Below, one piece after another: positions 26,292-33,892 of a stretch of DNA of 64,000 bases (its first letter is position 1; each line of letters opens with the position of its first letter). The position numbers were made by a program, and so were the translations under genes. This stretch comes from Chryseobacterium sp. MYb7 (GTDB lineage: Bacteria; Bacteroidota; Bacteroidia; Flavobacteriales; Weeksellaceae). The DNA is taken from assembly GCF_002979455.1 (NCBI RefSeq), contig NZ_PCOU01000027.1, positions 1-64,000 of the forward strand, written 5' to 3'. The notes beneath the pieces were generated by a model. It had not been told where the DNA came from and searched no databases. It was given only the letters and a program-made list of their open reading frames with translations.

Positions 26292-26480
26292 ATGAGAAAG
26301 AGCTTTATCACGGCTGATCATGGGGGAAAATTAGTATTAAAGTCAGTAAAACTGGCACAGCCACTCGTAAAACCAGAGATTAAAGAAGCAGTAATCCCTT
26401 CAGAAGAATCTGAAGTACATCCAAAGAGAAAAACAATAATCGCCCAACTCATTGAAAAAATTAAAATAAATAAGAGATGA
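26292..26480 (+). CDS. C-terminal extension or separate 62-aa protein
   Basis: From its first ATG this frame encodes 62 residues (MRKSFITADHGGKLVLKSVK to a basic end KIKINKR). The frame is open 5' of that ATG back to the A10 run, reading RVDPVPEEVSSENEG, whose composition continues the Pro/Glu tail of the preceding 171-aa protein. The more likely reading is one 248-residue protein made by slippage or by a true A11 run; a separate small gene is the alternative. Its stop overlaps the next start by 4 bp (ATGA), so translation is coupled to the 276-aa gene. Confidence 0.55.
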   Translation: MRKSFITADHGGKLVLKSVKLAQPLVKPEIKEAVIPSEESEVHPKRKTIIAQLIEKIKINKR

Positions 26481-27307
26481 ATTATTCCTCAGTAACTAAA
26501 CCCGCCAAAATTTTAAACCTGGAAAGTTTAAATGATTTAAATGAAAGATTATATCTGATCAAAAACAGTGAAATCAATTATCTGGACACCAAAAGTGCCG
26601 AGCCTAAAAAGACGGAACACAATTCGGAACGTTTTGTATTTAATCTTCAGACTTCCGATATTAATATTCAACCTTCCATAAGACTGGTGAACTGCCTCAA
26701 CAGAGGAGGCAAAAGATACAATCATTTTCAGTCTTTTGTAGTGGAACCTAAAGATAAATCAACAGGAATTGCCGTGATTATGGTCAAACTGGATGATCCA
26801 AAGGTCTTTTACTGCAATGTAAGAATCTTACCTCTTACCACTCTGAACGAAATTGCCGTCCCGGATTATGATTCAAAGCTTCTCACAATTAATCTTGAAA
26901 AATCAAAATGGACGCTGAAAACCGATATTACCATCACGCCATCAGACACCGGCGAAGCACAATATTCTGTACATGATGTGGATGTAAGTGCTATTTCAGA
27001 ACTGGTGACCCAGGATGAAGTCGTTGCATTAAAAAGGGAACTGGAGTTTCAGGCCTCCAAGCTGATTGCCCATTATTTTCAGGAAATACTGAGTATTGTT
27101 GTGAATGAAACTCCACCATCCGGCACCAAGTCACTTATTATTCCGGATGATTATATCCTTACTCTTCCTCCGCATCAGTTAAAAGAAATGTTGTCTGCCA
27201 GTGCGATTTCAGCATGTATCGCTTTGGAGATTACGGGATATAACGTGGTTAAAGATCTCAACCGGGACTGGAAATCTGCGTCTGCATTTATCAATTATCT
27301 GCTGTAA
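26477..27307 (+). CDS. R-body locus protein, 276 aa
   Basis: Unknown family, cytoplasmic. The first 170 residues alternate charged strands (ERFVFNLQTSDINIQPSIRL, GIAVIMVKLDDPKVFYCNVR, KSKWTLKTDITITPSDTGEA), suggesting a beta-rich domain; residues 180-276 are helical (DEVVALKRELEFQASKLIAH, LPPHQLKEMLSASAISACIA). It starts in a 4-bp overlap with the preceding frame. Tight packing between Reb-like genes says it works with the R body, for example in assembly or as cargo, but nothing in the sequence fixes which. Confidence 0.75.
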   Translation: MNYSSVTKPAKILNLESLNDLNERLYLIKNSEINYLDTKSAEPKKTEHNSERFVFNLQTSDINIQPSIRLVNCLNRGGKRYNHFQSFVVEPKDKSTGIAVIMVKLDDPKVFYCNVRILPLTTLNEIAVPDYDSKLLTINLEKSKWTLKTDITITPSDTGEAQYSVHDVDVSAISELVTQDEVVALKRELEFQASKLIAHYFQEILSIVVNETPPSGTKSLIIPDDYILTLPPHQLKEMLSASAISACIALEITGYNVVKDLNRDWKSASAFINYLL

Positions 27308-27336
27308 TCGTTGTATAATATTCTAAAACAAGATGT

Positions 27337-27720
27337 ATGCGCAGAAGAATCCGCAAGAAAGCTCCCGTTCCTAAAACTCCGGTACCGGTGACTGAACCAG
27401 AAATGGTAGAAAAAGAAATTATGCCTTTTGTGTTAAGACATGAAGATGAAATCGTGAACTATATCAAAGACAAAGCTGTCAAAGAGACGATGAAGTCGCT
27501 TGCTCCTCTCCTTGAAAAACTGGAAGAAGCCGTAAAACAGCAGGAATCTGCCCAGATTCAGGTTGCCACACAAGCTCCTCCTGATACTCCTGTAATGAAC
27601 TATGAGGAACAACTGAAAAAACTTCAGGAAGCCTCATCAGCAAAGGTAAAGGAGAAAGAGCTCAAAATCATGGACCGAATGAATAAACTGAATGCCAGAT
27701 TCGGGAATATCCGACCTTAG
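27337..27720 (+). CDS. R-body locus protein, 127 aa, coiled coil
   Basis: Unknown family. Very basic start (MRRRIRKKAPVPKTPVP), then two long charged helices (about 30-65 and 85-120: NYEEQLKKLQEASSAKVKEK, ELKIMDRMNKLNARFG) likely to form coiled coils. Follows the 276-aa gene by 29 bp and precedes a small Reb-like gene by 22 bp. Proposed as a structural or assembly partner from its position only. Confidence 0.7.
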   Translation: MRRRIRKKAPVPKTPVPVTEPEMVEKEIMPFVLRHEDEIVNYIKDKAVKETMKSLAPLLEKLEEAVKQQESAQIQVATQAPPDTPVMNYEEQLKKLQEASSAKVKEKELKIMDRMNKLNARFGNIRP

Positions 27721-27742
27721 AACCATAAAAACAAAAATTAAT

Positions 27743-27970
27743 ATGGACGAAATTAATATAATCATTACAGGAATGTCTACTGCCGTGCCTCAGGCTATTT
27801 CCACACAGGTAAGTGCCCATTCTACCGGACAGATGCAGATCAATTCCGCACTGAATCAACAACGGAATGCGATGACCGGGATCAGCAATTACGTCATGGG
27901 CTTAAAAAAAATGAGTCCGAAAAATATGAAAATCAGGGAACTGGATACCTTAAGAAAAGGACGCTTCTGA
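27743..27970 (+). CDS. Small Reb-like protein, 75 aa
   Basis: Starts at the ATG at 27743 (MDEINIIITGMSTAVPQAIS). The middle (STQVSAHSTGQMQINSALNQ followed by QRNAMTGI) follows the Reb pattern of the tandem copies, where YQSAAHSTG and ENAVNAQNQQ appear at the same spacing, so I read it as a divergent Reb subunit. The tail is basic (MKIRELDTLRKGRF). An upstream in-frame ATG inside the 127-aa gene would add 17 residues with no Reb likeness. Confidence 0.65.
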   Translation: MDEINIIITGMSTAVPQAISTQVSAHSTGQMQINSALNQQRNAMTGISNYVMGLKKMSPKNMKIRELDTLRKGRF

Positions 27971-28428
27971 TTCAGTTTCCAAAAAAACTACGGATGCGGT
28001 TGATTTCCCTGCAAAGATGAAAGCTGGTGCCCTCAACATAATACAATCAGGTCAACATTTATTTTGCACTTTCTTTCAGATGCTGTCTATGCCCAAAAGC
28101 AGTCATTCAGAATCCATATTTGCCCAAAGGAATCCGGCATTGTCAGCATATCTGCAGGAATTTATTTTTAAGACAGATATTAAAAATAGAAGCCGCATCC
28201 TTTTACTATATAATATGCTTTAAACTCGCGCAGATTTTACAGATAGGGTTTCAACCATTGTATTCAGAGCCACCCTTCAAGTCTAATTTATTCATAACCT
28301 GTCAATACCAATGCCTTTGAAATCTTTTCATCTGGAGGATCTGTGGTGAGTTTAAAAAATACAACATAAAACTAGTTTACCTCAATAATTATTAACCGAG
28401 ATCCAATCTCAAAAAAACAATTACAATT
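27971..28428. other. 458-bp gap between the two reb gene groups
   Basis: An open frame at 28017-28223 has no family likeness or start context and is rejected. The stretch 28220-28250 resembles degenerate intergenic repeat text (CTCGCGCAGATTTTACAGAT). A TGCCTTTG near 28311 is one base off the -7 consensus and may give the five tandem genes their own promoter. Confidence 0.35.
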
Positions 28429-28686
28429 ATGCCAGTTAATGAACAAATCACAGATGCAGTAACGCAATCTAACGTGAAAGTAGTAGGAGAATCTCCTGCA
28501 ATGGCTCTAGCCAACGTGTACCAGTCTGCTGCACATTCAACAGGAATTATGTTTGAAAATGCAGTGAATGCACAAAACCAACAGAATATTTTAGGTCAGG
28601 CAGCAACCACTCAGGGTATTCTGCAGATCTACAGCCTGGATACGGTAGCAGATGCGGTTTCTATCGCGAAGATTCTTAAGCCGTAA
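28429..28686 (+). CDS. rebB: RebB-family R-body protein, tandem copy 1
   Basis: 85 residues: MPVNEQITDAVTQSNVKVVG then ESPAMALANVYQSAAHSTGI, MFENAVNAQNQQNILGQAAT and TQGILQIYSLDT. This is the RebB (killing trait) family, at its normal small size. The protein is one long helical hairpin that polymerises into the R-body ribbon. The second half (ILGQAATTQGILQIYSLDTV) is identical to copy 5 and differs from copies 2-4, a sign of gene conversion or recent duplication. Confidence 0.9.
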   Translation: MPVNEQITDAVTQSNVKVVGESPAMALANVYQSAAHSTGIMFENAVNAQNQQNILGQAATTQGILQIYSLDTVADAVSIAKILKP

Positions 28687-28723
28687 TTTTTTAAACTTTT
28701 TTGAGAAAAAAGTCATTCTCTCA

Positions 28724-28746
28724 GCCGGATAATCCGGTCGTTTTTT
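28724..28746 (+). terminator. Intercistronic hairpin 1
   Basis: CCGGA / TCCGG stem (28725-28737) followed by TCGTTTTTT, between rebB copies 1 and 2. Short enough to be a partial terminator or an RNA end-stabiliser. Confidence 0.5.
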
Positions 28747-28769
28747 AACCTTAATAAACAATAATCATT

Positions 28770-29027
28770 ATGCCAGTTAACGAACAAATCACAGATGCAG
28801 TAACGCAATCGAACGTAAAAGTAGTAGCAGAATCGCCTGCAATGGCTTTAGCTAACGTGTATCAATCTGCTGCACATTCTACAGGAATCATGTTTGAAAA
28901 TGCGATGAACAATCAAAATCAGCACAACATCGTTACACAAGCAGCCACTACGCAGGGTATCACTCAAATTTACAGTAAAGATACCATTGCTGATGCTATC
29001 TCAATTGCTAAAATTCTTAAACCTTAA
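28770..29027 (+). CDS. rebB: RebB-family R-body protein, tandem copy 2
   Basis: 85 residues, same family and length as copy 1. Differs mainly in residues 50-80 (FENAMNNQNQHNIVTQAATT, QIYSKDTIADAISIAK). Preceded, like copies 3-5, by the conserved leader AATAAACAATAATCATT directly before the ATG, which likely carries the translation signal shared by these genes. Confidence 0.9.
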   Translation: MPVNEQITDAVTQSNVKVVAESPAMALANVYQSAAHSTGIMFENAMNNQNQHNIVTQAATTQGITQIYSKDTIADAISIAKILKP

Positions 29028-29063
29028 TCCATTTTGTATACCGCAGAATACAATCAATTTTAG

Positions 29064-29080
29064 AACCGGAACATCCGGTT
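29064..29080 (+). terminator. Intercistronic hairpin 2
   Basis: Perfect 7-bp stem AACCGGA / TCCGGTT, loop ACA, followed by ATTTT, between copies 2 and 3. Confidence 0.5.
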
Positions 29081-29108
29081 ATTTTAACCCCAATAAACAA
29101 TAATCATT

Positions 29109-29366
29109 ATGCCAGTAAACGAAAAAATCACAGACGCAGTAACGCAATCCAACGTAAAAGTAGTAGCAGAATCGCCTGCAATGGCTTTAGCTAACGTGTA
29201 TCAATCTGCTGCACATTCTACAGGAATCATGTTTGAAAATGCAGTAAATACACAAAACCAACAGAATATTGTCTCTCAGGCAGCTACTACACAGGGTATC
29301 ACTCAGATCTACAGTCTGGACACCATTGCTGATGCTGTTTCTATGGCGAAAATCCTTAATCCGTAA
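29109..29366 (+). CDS. rebB: RebB-family R-body protein, tandem copy 3
   Basis: 85 residues (MPVNEKITDAVTQSNVKVVA). The first half is almost identical to copy 2 in DNA, the second half reads MFENAVNTQNQQNIVSQAAT and ITQIYSLDTIADAVSMAKIL. Same leader and same spacing as its neighbours, so the array grew by unit duplication of gene plus linker (about 340 bp per unit). Confidence 0.9.
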   Translation: MPVNEKITDAVTQSNVKVVAESPAMALANVYQSAAHSTGIMFENAVNTQNQQNIVSQAATTQGITQIYSLDTIADAVSMAKILNP

Positions 29367-29400
29367 TCCATTTTTGCGAACAGCTTAAATTCCTTATCCG

Positions 29401-29429
29401 AACAACCGGAAAATCCGGTTGTTTTTTAA
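29401..29429 (+). terminator. Intercistronic hairpin 3
   Basis: Perfect 10-bp stem AACAACCGGA / TCCGGTTGTT, AAA loop, followed by TTTT. The strongest of the four linker hairpins and the most terminator-like. Confidence 0.6.
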
Positions 29430-29451
29430 ACCCAAATAAACAATAATCATT

Positions 29452-29709
29452 ATGCCAGTAAACGAACAAATCACAGACGCGGTAACACAGTCGAACGTAA
29501 AGGTAGTTGCAGAATCTCCTGCAATGGCTATAGCCAACGTATATCAGACAGCAGCCCATTCTACAGGAATCATGTTTGAAAACGCAGTGAGCGCACAAAA
29601 CCAACAGAACGTTGTCACTCAGGCAGCTACTACACAGGGTATCGCACAGATCTACAGTCTGGATACCATTGCAGATGCTGTTTCTATGGCTAAAATCCTT
29701 AATCCGTAA
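29452..29709 (+). CDS. rebB: RebB-family R-body protein, tandem copy 4
   Basis: 85 residues. Distinguished by AMAIANVYQTAAHSTGIMFE and NAVSAQNQQNVVTQAATTQG, then IAQIYSLDTIADAVSMAKIL. Conserved leader before the ATG. With five similar but not identical copies, the ribbon may be a mixed polymer. Confidence 0.9.
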   Translation: MPVNEQITDAVTQSNVKVVAESPAMAIANVYQTAAHSTGIMFENAVSAQNQQNVVTQAATTQGIAQIYSLDTIADAVSMAKILNP

Positions 29710-29747
29710 TCCATTTGCGGACCTCTTTAAAACTATTATCCAAACCG

Positions 29748-29760
29748 CCGGAAAATCCGG
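29748..29760 (+). terminator. Intercistronic hairpin 4
   Basis: CCGGA / TCCGG with AAA loop between copies 4 and 5; the following sequence (TTAACCTTT) is only weakly T-rich, so termination here should be weaker than at hairpin 3. Confidence 0.4.
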
Positions 29761-29792
29761 TTAACCTTTAACCAAAATAAACAATAATCATT

Positions 29793-30056
29793 ATGCCAGT
29801 AAACGAACAAATCACAGACGCAGTAACGCAGTCAAACGTAAAAGTAGTAGCAGAATCTCCTGCAATGGCTTTAAGTAACGTTTATCAATCTGCTGCACAT
29901 TCTACAGGAATCATGTTTGAAAATGCAGTGAATGCACAAAACCAACAAAACATTTTAGGTCAGGCAGCAACTACTCAGGGTATTCTGCAGATCTATAGCC
30001 TGGACACTGTAGCAGATGCAGTTTCTATTGCTAAAGTATTGAATCCTAAATTATAG
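29793..30056 (+). CDS. rebB: RebB-family R-body protein, tandem copy 5
   Basis: 87 residues, the last unit. N-terminal half like copies 2 and 3 (SPAMALSNVYQSAAHSTGIM), C-terminal half identical to copy 1 up to SLDTVADAVSIAK, then VLNPKL, two residues longer than the others. The operon ends at the strong terminator 22 bp downstream. Confidence 0.9.
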   Translation: MPVNEQITDAVTQSNVKVVAESPAMALSNVYQSAAHSTGIMFENAVNAQNQQNILGQAATTQGILQIYSLDTVADAVSIAKVLNPKL

Positions 30057-30077
30057 TGTTTTTTTAGATTTCTTGTT

Positions 30078-30113
30078 ATCAGGGAGTACAGTTATGTGCT
30101 CCCTGATTCTTTT
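30078..30113. terminator. Terminator of the reb array
   Basis: 13-bp stem, ATCAGGGAGTACA / TGTGCTCCCTGAT with one G-U pair, GTTA loop, followed by TCTTTTT. Between the reb array and the convergent response-regulator gene. Confidence 0.85.
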
Positions 30114-30123
30114 TGGGTAGAAA

Positions 30124-30804
30124 CTATTTATCAAATAATACAATTTCGTTGGGATCTATTACCTTGTTTTGTACAGCGTAAATAACGAGTCCTGCCATGT
30201 TTTTCACTCCTGTTTTGATCATGAGATTGGTCTTATGGGTTTCTACCGTTTTGGGTGAGATAAAAAGAGAATCTGCAATTTCCTTAGTACTCAATTGCTG
30301 GCACACCAACCGTAAAACATCTATTTCTCTTTCGGTAAGTTCATTCCTGGAAAAAGCGTGAAATTCCGGAAGTTTATTGGAAAGCTGGGTTCTCATGACA
30401 TCAATCTGATCATTGGAAAAATAATGTCCGGTATGGTGAACGGTTTTGATGACCGCCAAAAGTTCTTCCAGTTCAATTTCTTTGGGTAAAAAAGCGTGAG
30501 CACCCATCTTCAGCATTTGTCCCATGAATGAGCGGCGGTAGAAGCTGGAAAGAACAATTATTTTTGTTTCCGTTTCTTGTTTGGCGAGTTCAGCCATTAC
30601 TTCAAGACCGTCACCATTTGTCATCCTCAGATCCAGAATCAAAATATCTAAGACTGCAGAATTCTGCTCTGTGAGAAACTGATTCCCACCTGTAGAGGTC
30701 AGGACAACCTGATAGTCTCCATTATTTTCAAAATAGTTTTTCAAAAGCTGTACAAACAGCAGATCGTCATCTACAATTCCGATTTTAATTGTTGAGTGTT
30801 CCAT
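30124..30804 (-). CDS. NarL/LuxR-type response regulator
   Basis: 226 residues. Receiver domain 5-125 with acidic pocket (VDDD, residues 11-14), phosphoacceptor Asp58 (ILILDLRM), and Lys108 (AFLPKEI). LuxR HTH at about 155-215 (LTEREIDVLRLVCQQLSTKE, ISPKTVETHKTNL). Last gene of a four-gene operon behind its cognate kinase (8-bp gap). It is convergent with the reb array, so it is a candidate controller of that locus by proximity only. Confidence 0.9.
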   Translation of the reverse strand: MEHSTIKIGIVDDDLLFVQLLKNYFENNGDYQVVLTSTGGNQFLTEQNSAVLDILILDLRMTNGDGLEVMAELAKQETETKIIVLSSFYRRSFMGQMLKMGAHAFLPKEIELEELLAVIKTVHHTGHYFSNDQIDVMRTQLSNKLPEFHAFSRNELTEREIDVLRLVCQQLSTKEIADSLFISPKTVETHKTNLMIKTGVKNMAGLVIYAVQNKVIDPNEIVLFDK

Positions 30805-30812
30805 GTTTATTT

Positions 30813-31562
30813 TTATTGTATGGCCATACAGGCAATGAATTTTGTGCCTTTTTCAGGCTCTGTTTTAAATTTATAAATTGCTTCAATTTTTTGTGCTCTT
30901 GACTGAATATTTCTCAGACCAATACCTCCCGATTGATTTTCTGCAATAAATCCTCTGCCGTTATCTTCTATCGTCAGCATCAGATAGTTCAAAGATATTC
31001 TTAAGGAAACCTCTACTCTACTTGCATCAGCATGTTTCAGGATATTGGTGATCAGTTCCTGTACGATTCTGAAAAGATTCAGTTTTACAGGACTGCTGAT
31101 TGGGGTTTGTATAGCGAAATGCCAGAAAATCACATCTATATTTTTATTAACCTGTTCAAGGTAATCTGCCAGTAAATCCGCTAACTCAATTTCATCAAGA
31201 TCCGGTGGTGTAAGGTTGTGAGATAACTCCCGGATCAGCTGCATTGATCTTTTTAAATCACGATTAAGCTCTTCTGTATTTTTATCATTAAGATTCAAAC
31301 GGATGAGATTCAGCTGTGAGATGATATTATCATGAAGTTCTTCCGCCAGATATTCTCTGTCCTGTTCCTGCAAAAGCAGCATATTCTCCCAATATTCATT
31401 TCTTGTGTTCCGAACTATCCTGGAGACTTTCTGCTTGTTTTTCTTTATACTTTTTAAATAATTAATCACCAATAACGTAATTAATAATGTTGTTAAAGAA
31501 AACAGTCCAATACCAATCCATATCCATACAACTATCTGATCCTGATTTTCCCAACGCCACAT
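30813..31562 (-). CDS. NarL-type sensor histidine kinase
   Basis: 249 residues. One transmembrane helix (about 12-36), then a HisKA_3 dimerisation domain with His77 (YLAEELHDNIISQLNLIRL) and a HATPase domain (QELITNILKHADASRVEVSL, IEDNGRGF, GIGLRNIQSRA). It has almost no extracellular part, so it probably senses through the 7TM partner encoded just upstream, whose gene it overlaps by 31 bp. Confidence 0.9.
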   Translation of the reverse strand: MWRWENQDQIVVWIWIGIGLFSLTTLLITLLVINYLKSIKKNKQKVSRIVRNTRNEYWENMLLLQEQDREYLAEELHDNIISQLNLIRLNLNDKNTEELNRDLKRSMQLIRELSHNLTPPDLDEIELADLLADYLEQVNKNIDVIFWHFAIQTPISSPVKLNLFRIVQELITNILKHADASRVEVSLRISLNYLMLTIEDNGRGFIAENQSGGIGLRNIQSRAQKIEAIYKFKTEPEKGTKFIACMAIQ

Positions 31563-32176
31563 CCCAGATTAATAAAAGCAATGTAAAAAGACAATAGCAG
31601 AATGCCTCTGAAAAGCCAGATAGGGGCTACCCAGTTCAGGTGGTTGCTGATTAAAAAATTATACGTAGTGGATATGAGACATTCTATAGAAAAAAACAGA
31701 AAAACAATAATGTTTACAACAAACATATTCCTATCTGTTCTGCCTTCCCTAATGATTTTCATAAAATAGGAAGCTGCATAACTACAAATAATAATGCTGG
31801 TAATAATATTGGAATAAAAGGTAACCTGCATATCATTTTGTACATACAGCACATTCGTAATCAGGGTTAATATTGCATAACCATAGATCATCCATTTTAG
31901 CTCACGGGAAAGCTGAATATAATAATTGCCATAGATCACCGTGAGAACTATCAAACCAAAAAACTGGCTCAACATATAATTGTATGTATTGAATGTATTC
32001 AATTTCATCATTCGGCCGGCTAAATCTGTCAGCTCAAGCATGAATTCTCCTAAAAGAAGTACAATCACAGAAATTTTAGTTTTCATCCCTTCTTTTACCA
32101 ATATAATCAGCCCTGTACATAAAACGAGATTAATAATAATCTGCAGATACAGGGATAAACTGTTATACGAAAACAC
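31532..32176 (-). CDS. Seven-helix membrane protein, putative sensor partner
   Basis: 214 residues with about seven hydrophobic segments (LYLQIIINLVLCTGLIILVK near the start; others near 35-50, 65-85, 92-112, 120-138, 150-170 and 185-205). No enzymatic motif. It overlaps the kinase gene by 31 bp and the upstream gene by 14 bp, so all are tightly coupled. Likely the membrane sensor of the two-component system, by inference. Confidence 0.7.
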   Translation of the reverse strand: MFSYNSLSLYLQIIINLVLCTGLIILVKEGMKTKISVIVLLLGEFMLELTDLAGRMMKLNTFNTYNYMLSQFFGLIVLTVIYGNYYIQLSRELKWMIYGYAILTLITNVLYVQNDMQVTFYSNIITSIIICSYAASYFMKIIREGRTDRNMFVVNIIVFLFFSIECLISTTYNFLISNHLNWVAPIWLFRGILLLSFYIAFINLGCGVGKIRIR

Positions 32177-32876
32177 TGGTGCTTTGCTTCAGAAGTTGAT
32201 AATCATTAAGAGTATCAATAATGGTAAAAGGAGGTCTTGGGGTAGAATAATTTTCTGCGGTCTCACTCATATGATTAATGGCAAGGCTTTTCACCGTAAT
32301 AATTTCAATATGATAAGGGAAATCCGGATCTTTTTTTTCCAGATCATCTGTAAGTCCGAAGAAACTGGTACATGTCTGCGATCCCGTAATTCCCATTTTC
32401 TCATAATCTGAAAACGGAATGGAAATCAATTGAAACATGTCTTCTGTTTTCTGAGCCTGCAGCCACGAGGTTCCAAACATATTCCATCTGAAGTTTCTGT
32501 TAATGGCGGATTCTGCAGTGATGGGAGGAACATCTAACACAATATCATTACTGCTTTCTATTTTGGATTCACTGAAATTCCGTAAAAAATCTTTGGTAAG
32601 AATTGTATTGAAATTAGCATCTTTATCGCTTTTAGAATCAATCAGGAAGAATTTCAGCTGGTCTTCATGAATGCCCACATACACATGAATCATTTTGGGC
32701 TCTGCTGTTTCCAAATTTTTTTTCCATTGTTCAATTTCTTCACCTGAAACGCTGAAGTGAGTTCCTTGATTTAAAAAAATCAAAATTTCCGATCCTTTTA
32801 TATCAATTCCATTTTTATAAGAATCAATAAGATTTTTCCATTTTCTGATAGCTTCAAAGATGTTTTCAGTAGTCAT
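32163..32876 (-). CDS. Hypothetical protein heading the kinase operon
   Basis: 237 residues, cytoplasmic, no family recognised. Begins MTTENIFEAIRKWKNLIDSY and has mixed strands and helices (MIHVYVGIHEDQLKFFLIDS, NFRWNMFGTSWLQAQKTEDM). Overlaps the 7TM gene by 14 bp, which makes it part of the same signalling unit. Possibly an R-body-linked or sensory accessory protein, but no evidence beyond position. Confidence 0.7.
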   Translation of the reverse strand: MTTENIFEAIRKWKNLIDSYKNGIDIKGSEILIFLNQGTHFSVSGEEIEQWKKNLETAEPKMIHVYVGIHEDQLKFFLIDSKSDKDANFNTILTKDFLRNFSESKIESSNDIVLDVPPITAESAINRNFRWNMFGTSWLQAQKTEDMFQLISIPFSDYEKMGITGSQTCTSFFGLTDDLEKKDPDFPYHIEIITVKSLAINHMSETAENYSTPRPPFTIIDTLNDYQLLKQSTSVFV

Positions 32877-33039
32877 AGTAATATTTATTTGTGAATGATA
32901 ATTATTTTATGTGTTGAAATTTACAAAAAAAAGAGAATGGTATTTATTTTTAAATCACATTCAGGTGGAAAATAAAATTTAATTGAATAAAAATTAACTA
33001 TTCTTTTGTCTTTCATAAAATTAAATCAGACACACCCCG

Positions 33040-33047
33040 TATCTTTG
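33040..33047 (+). promoter_or_regulatory. -7 promoter box TATCTTTG
   Basis: Exact TAnnTTTG match 34 bp before the LysE gene start. No TTG at the usual distance upstream. Confidence 0.6.
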
Positions 33048-33081
33048 CACCGGAAATCCTCTCACTTAAAGAAATACTCCC

Positions 33082-33717
33082 ATGATTCCATTTCACGAAC
33101 TTATATTTTTCATTCTGGCTGCACTCATTTTAGTCATCAGCCCTGGCCCCAATATGATTTATCTTATTTCAAAGTCTATAACACAGGGTAAAAAGTCTGG
33201 ATTTATCTCATTAGCCGGAGTAGTATGTGGGTTTTTATTCCATATCATCATGGTTTCTTTCGGTCTGACAGCTGTTTTGCTGGCTGTACCACTAGCTTAT
33301 ACTGTCCTTAAAACACTGGGAACTGTATATCTTTTATACCTTGCTTATCAGGCTATAAAACCTAAAAGCAGGAATATCTTTGATGTCGATAGGAATGTGG
33401 CTCATGATAGCCCCAAAAAGCTTTTCACCATTGGTTTTTTAACGAATGTATTAAACCCAAAAGTGGCTGTCTTTTACCTGTCATTCTTTCCTCAGTTTAT
33501 CAAACCTGAGTATGGTTCTGTTTTCACGCAAAGCCTGGAATTGGGAGTTATTCAGGTTCTGATCAGTTTCAGCATCAACTTTATCATTGTACTAACCGCT
33601 TCAAGAGTCGCGCTGTTCTTTTCCAATAACCCAGTCTGGATAAAAGTTCAAAAATGGTTTATGGCCAGCGTACTGACTTATCTGGCTATAAAAATGGCAT
33701 TTTCTAAGGCAAAATAA
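33082..33717 (+). CDS. LysE/RhtB-family amino acid exporter
   Basis: 211 residues, about six transmembrane helices. ISPGPNMIYLISKSITQGKK near residue 20 is the LysE family signature (P-G-P), followed by GFISLAGVVCG and the central TIGFLTNVLNPKVAVFYLSF block. Exports an amino acid or homoserine-lactone-like compound across the inner membrane; the substrate is not predictable. Single gene with its own promoter box and a hairpin behind it. Confidence 0.9.
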   Translation: MIPFHELIFFILAALILVISPGPNMIYLISKSITQGKKSGFISLAGVVCGFLFHIIMVSFGLTAVLLAVPLAYTVLKTLGTVYLLYLAYQAIKPKSRNIFDVDRNVAHDSPKKLFTIGFLTNVLNPKVAVFYLSFFPQFIKPEYGSVFTQSLELGVIQVLISFSINFIIVLTASRVALFFSNNPVWIKVQKWFMASVLTYLAIKMAFSKAK

Positions 33718-33720
33718 ATC

Positions 33721-33744
33721 CGGAACAGGTTTCTTTCTGTTCCG
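33721..33744 (+). terminator. Hairpin after the LysE gene
   Basis: Perfect 8-bp stem CGGAACAG / CTGTTCCG, 8-nt loop, but only a weak T tract after it. Confidence 0.5.
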
Positions 33745-33892
33745 AATTCCGGTGTATATTCATATAAAATCTGACTTGAGGAAAACATCATGATTATGCA
33801 CCGCGAATTTGAGATTAATCTTTTGACTGTGCAACCGTGAAAATACGTAATTTTACCATTGCGTATTATCCTCTTCACAACAGGTTTAAAAG

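Noticed and set aside
28017-28223. Open frame of 68 codons between the reb groups
   Set aside because: No family likeness, no leader like the reb genes, unbalanced composition and overlap with repeat-like text.
28429-30056. Regular repeats suggesting a CRISPR array
   Set aside because: The repeat unit is a whole 85-codon gene with its linker, not a short repeat with unique spacers.
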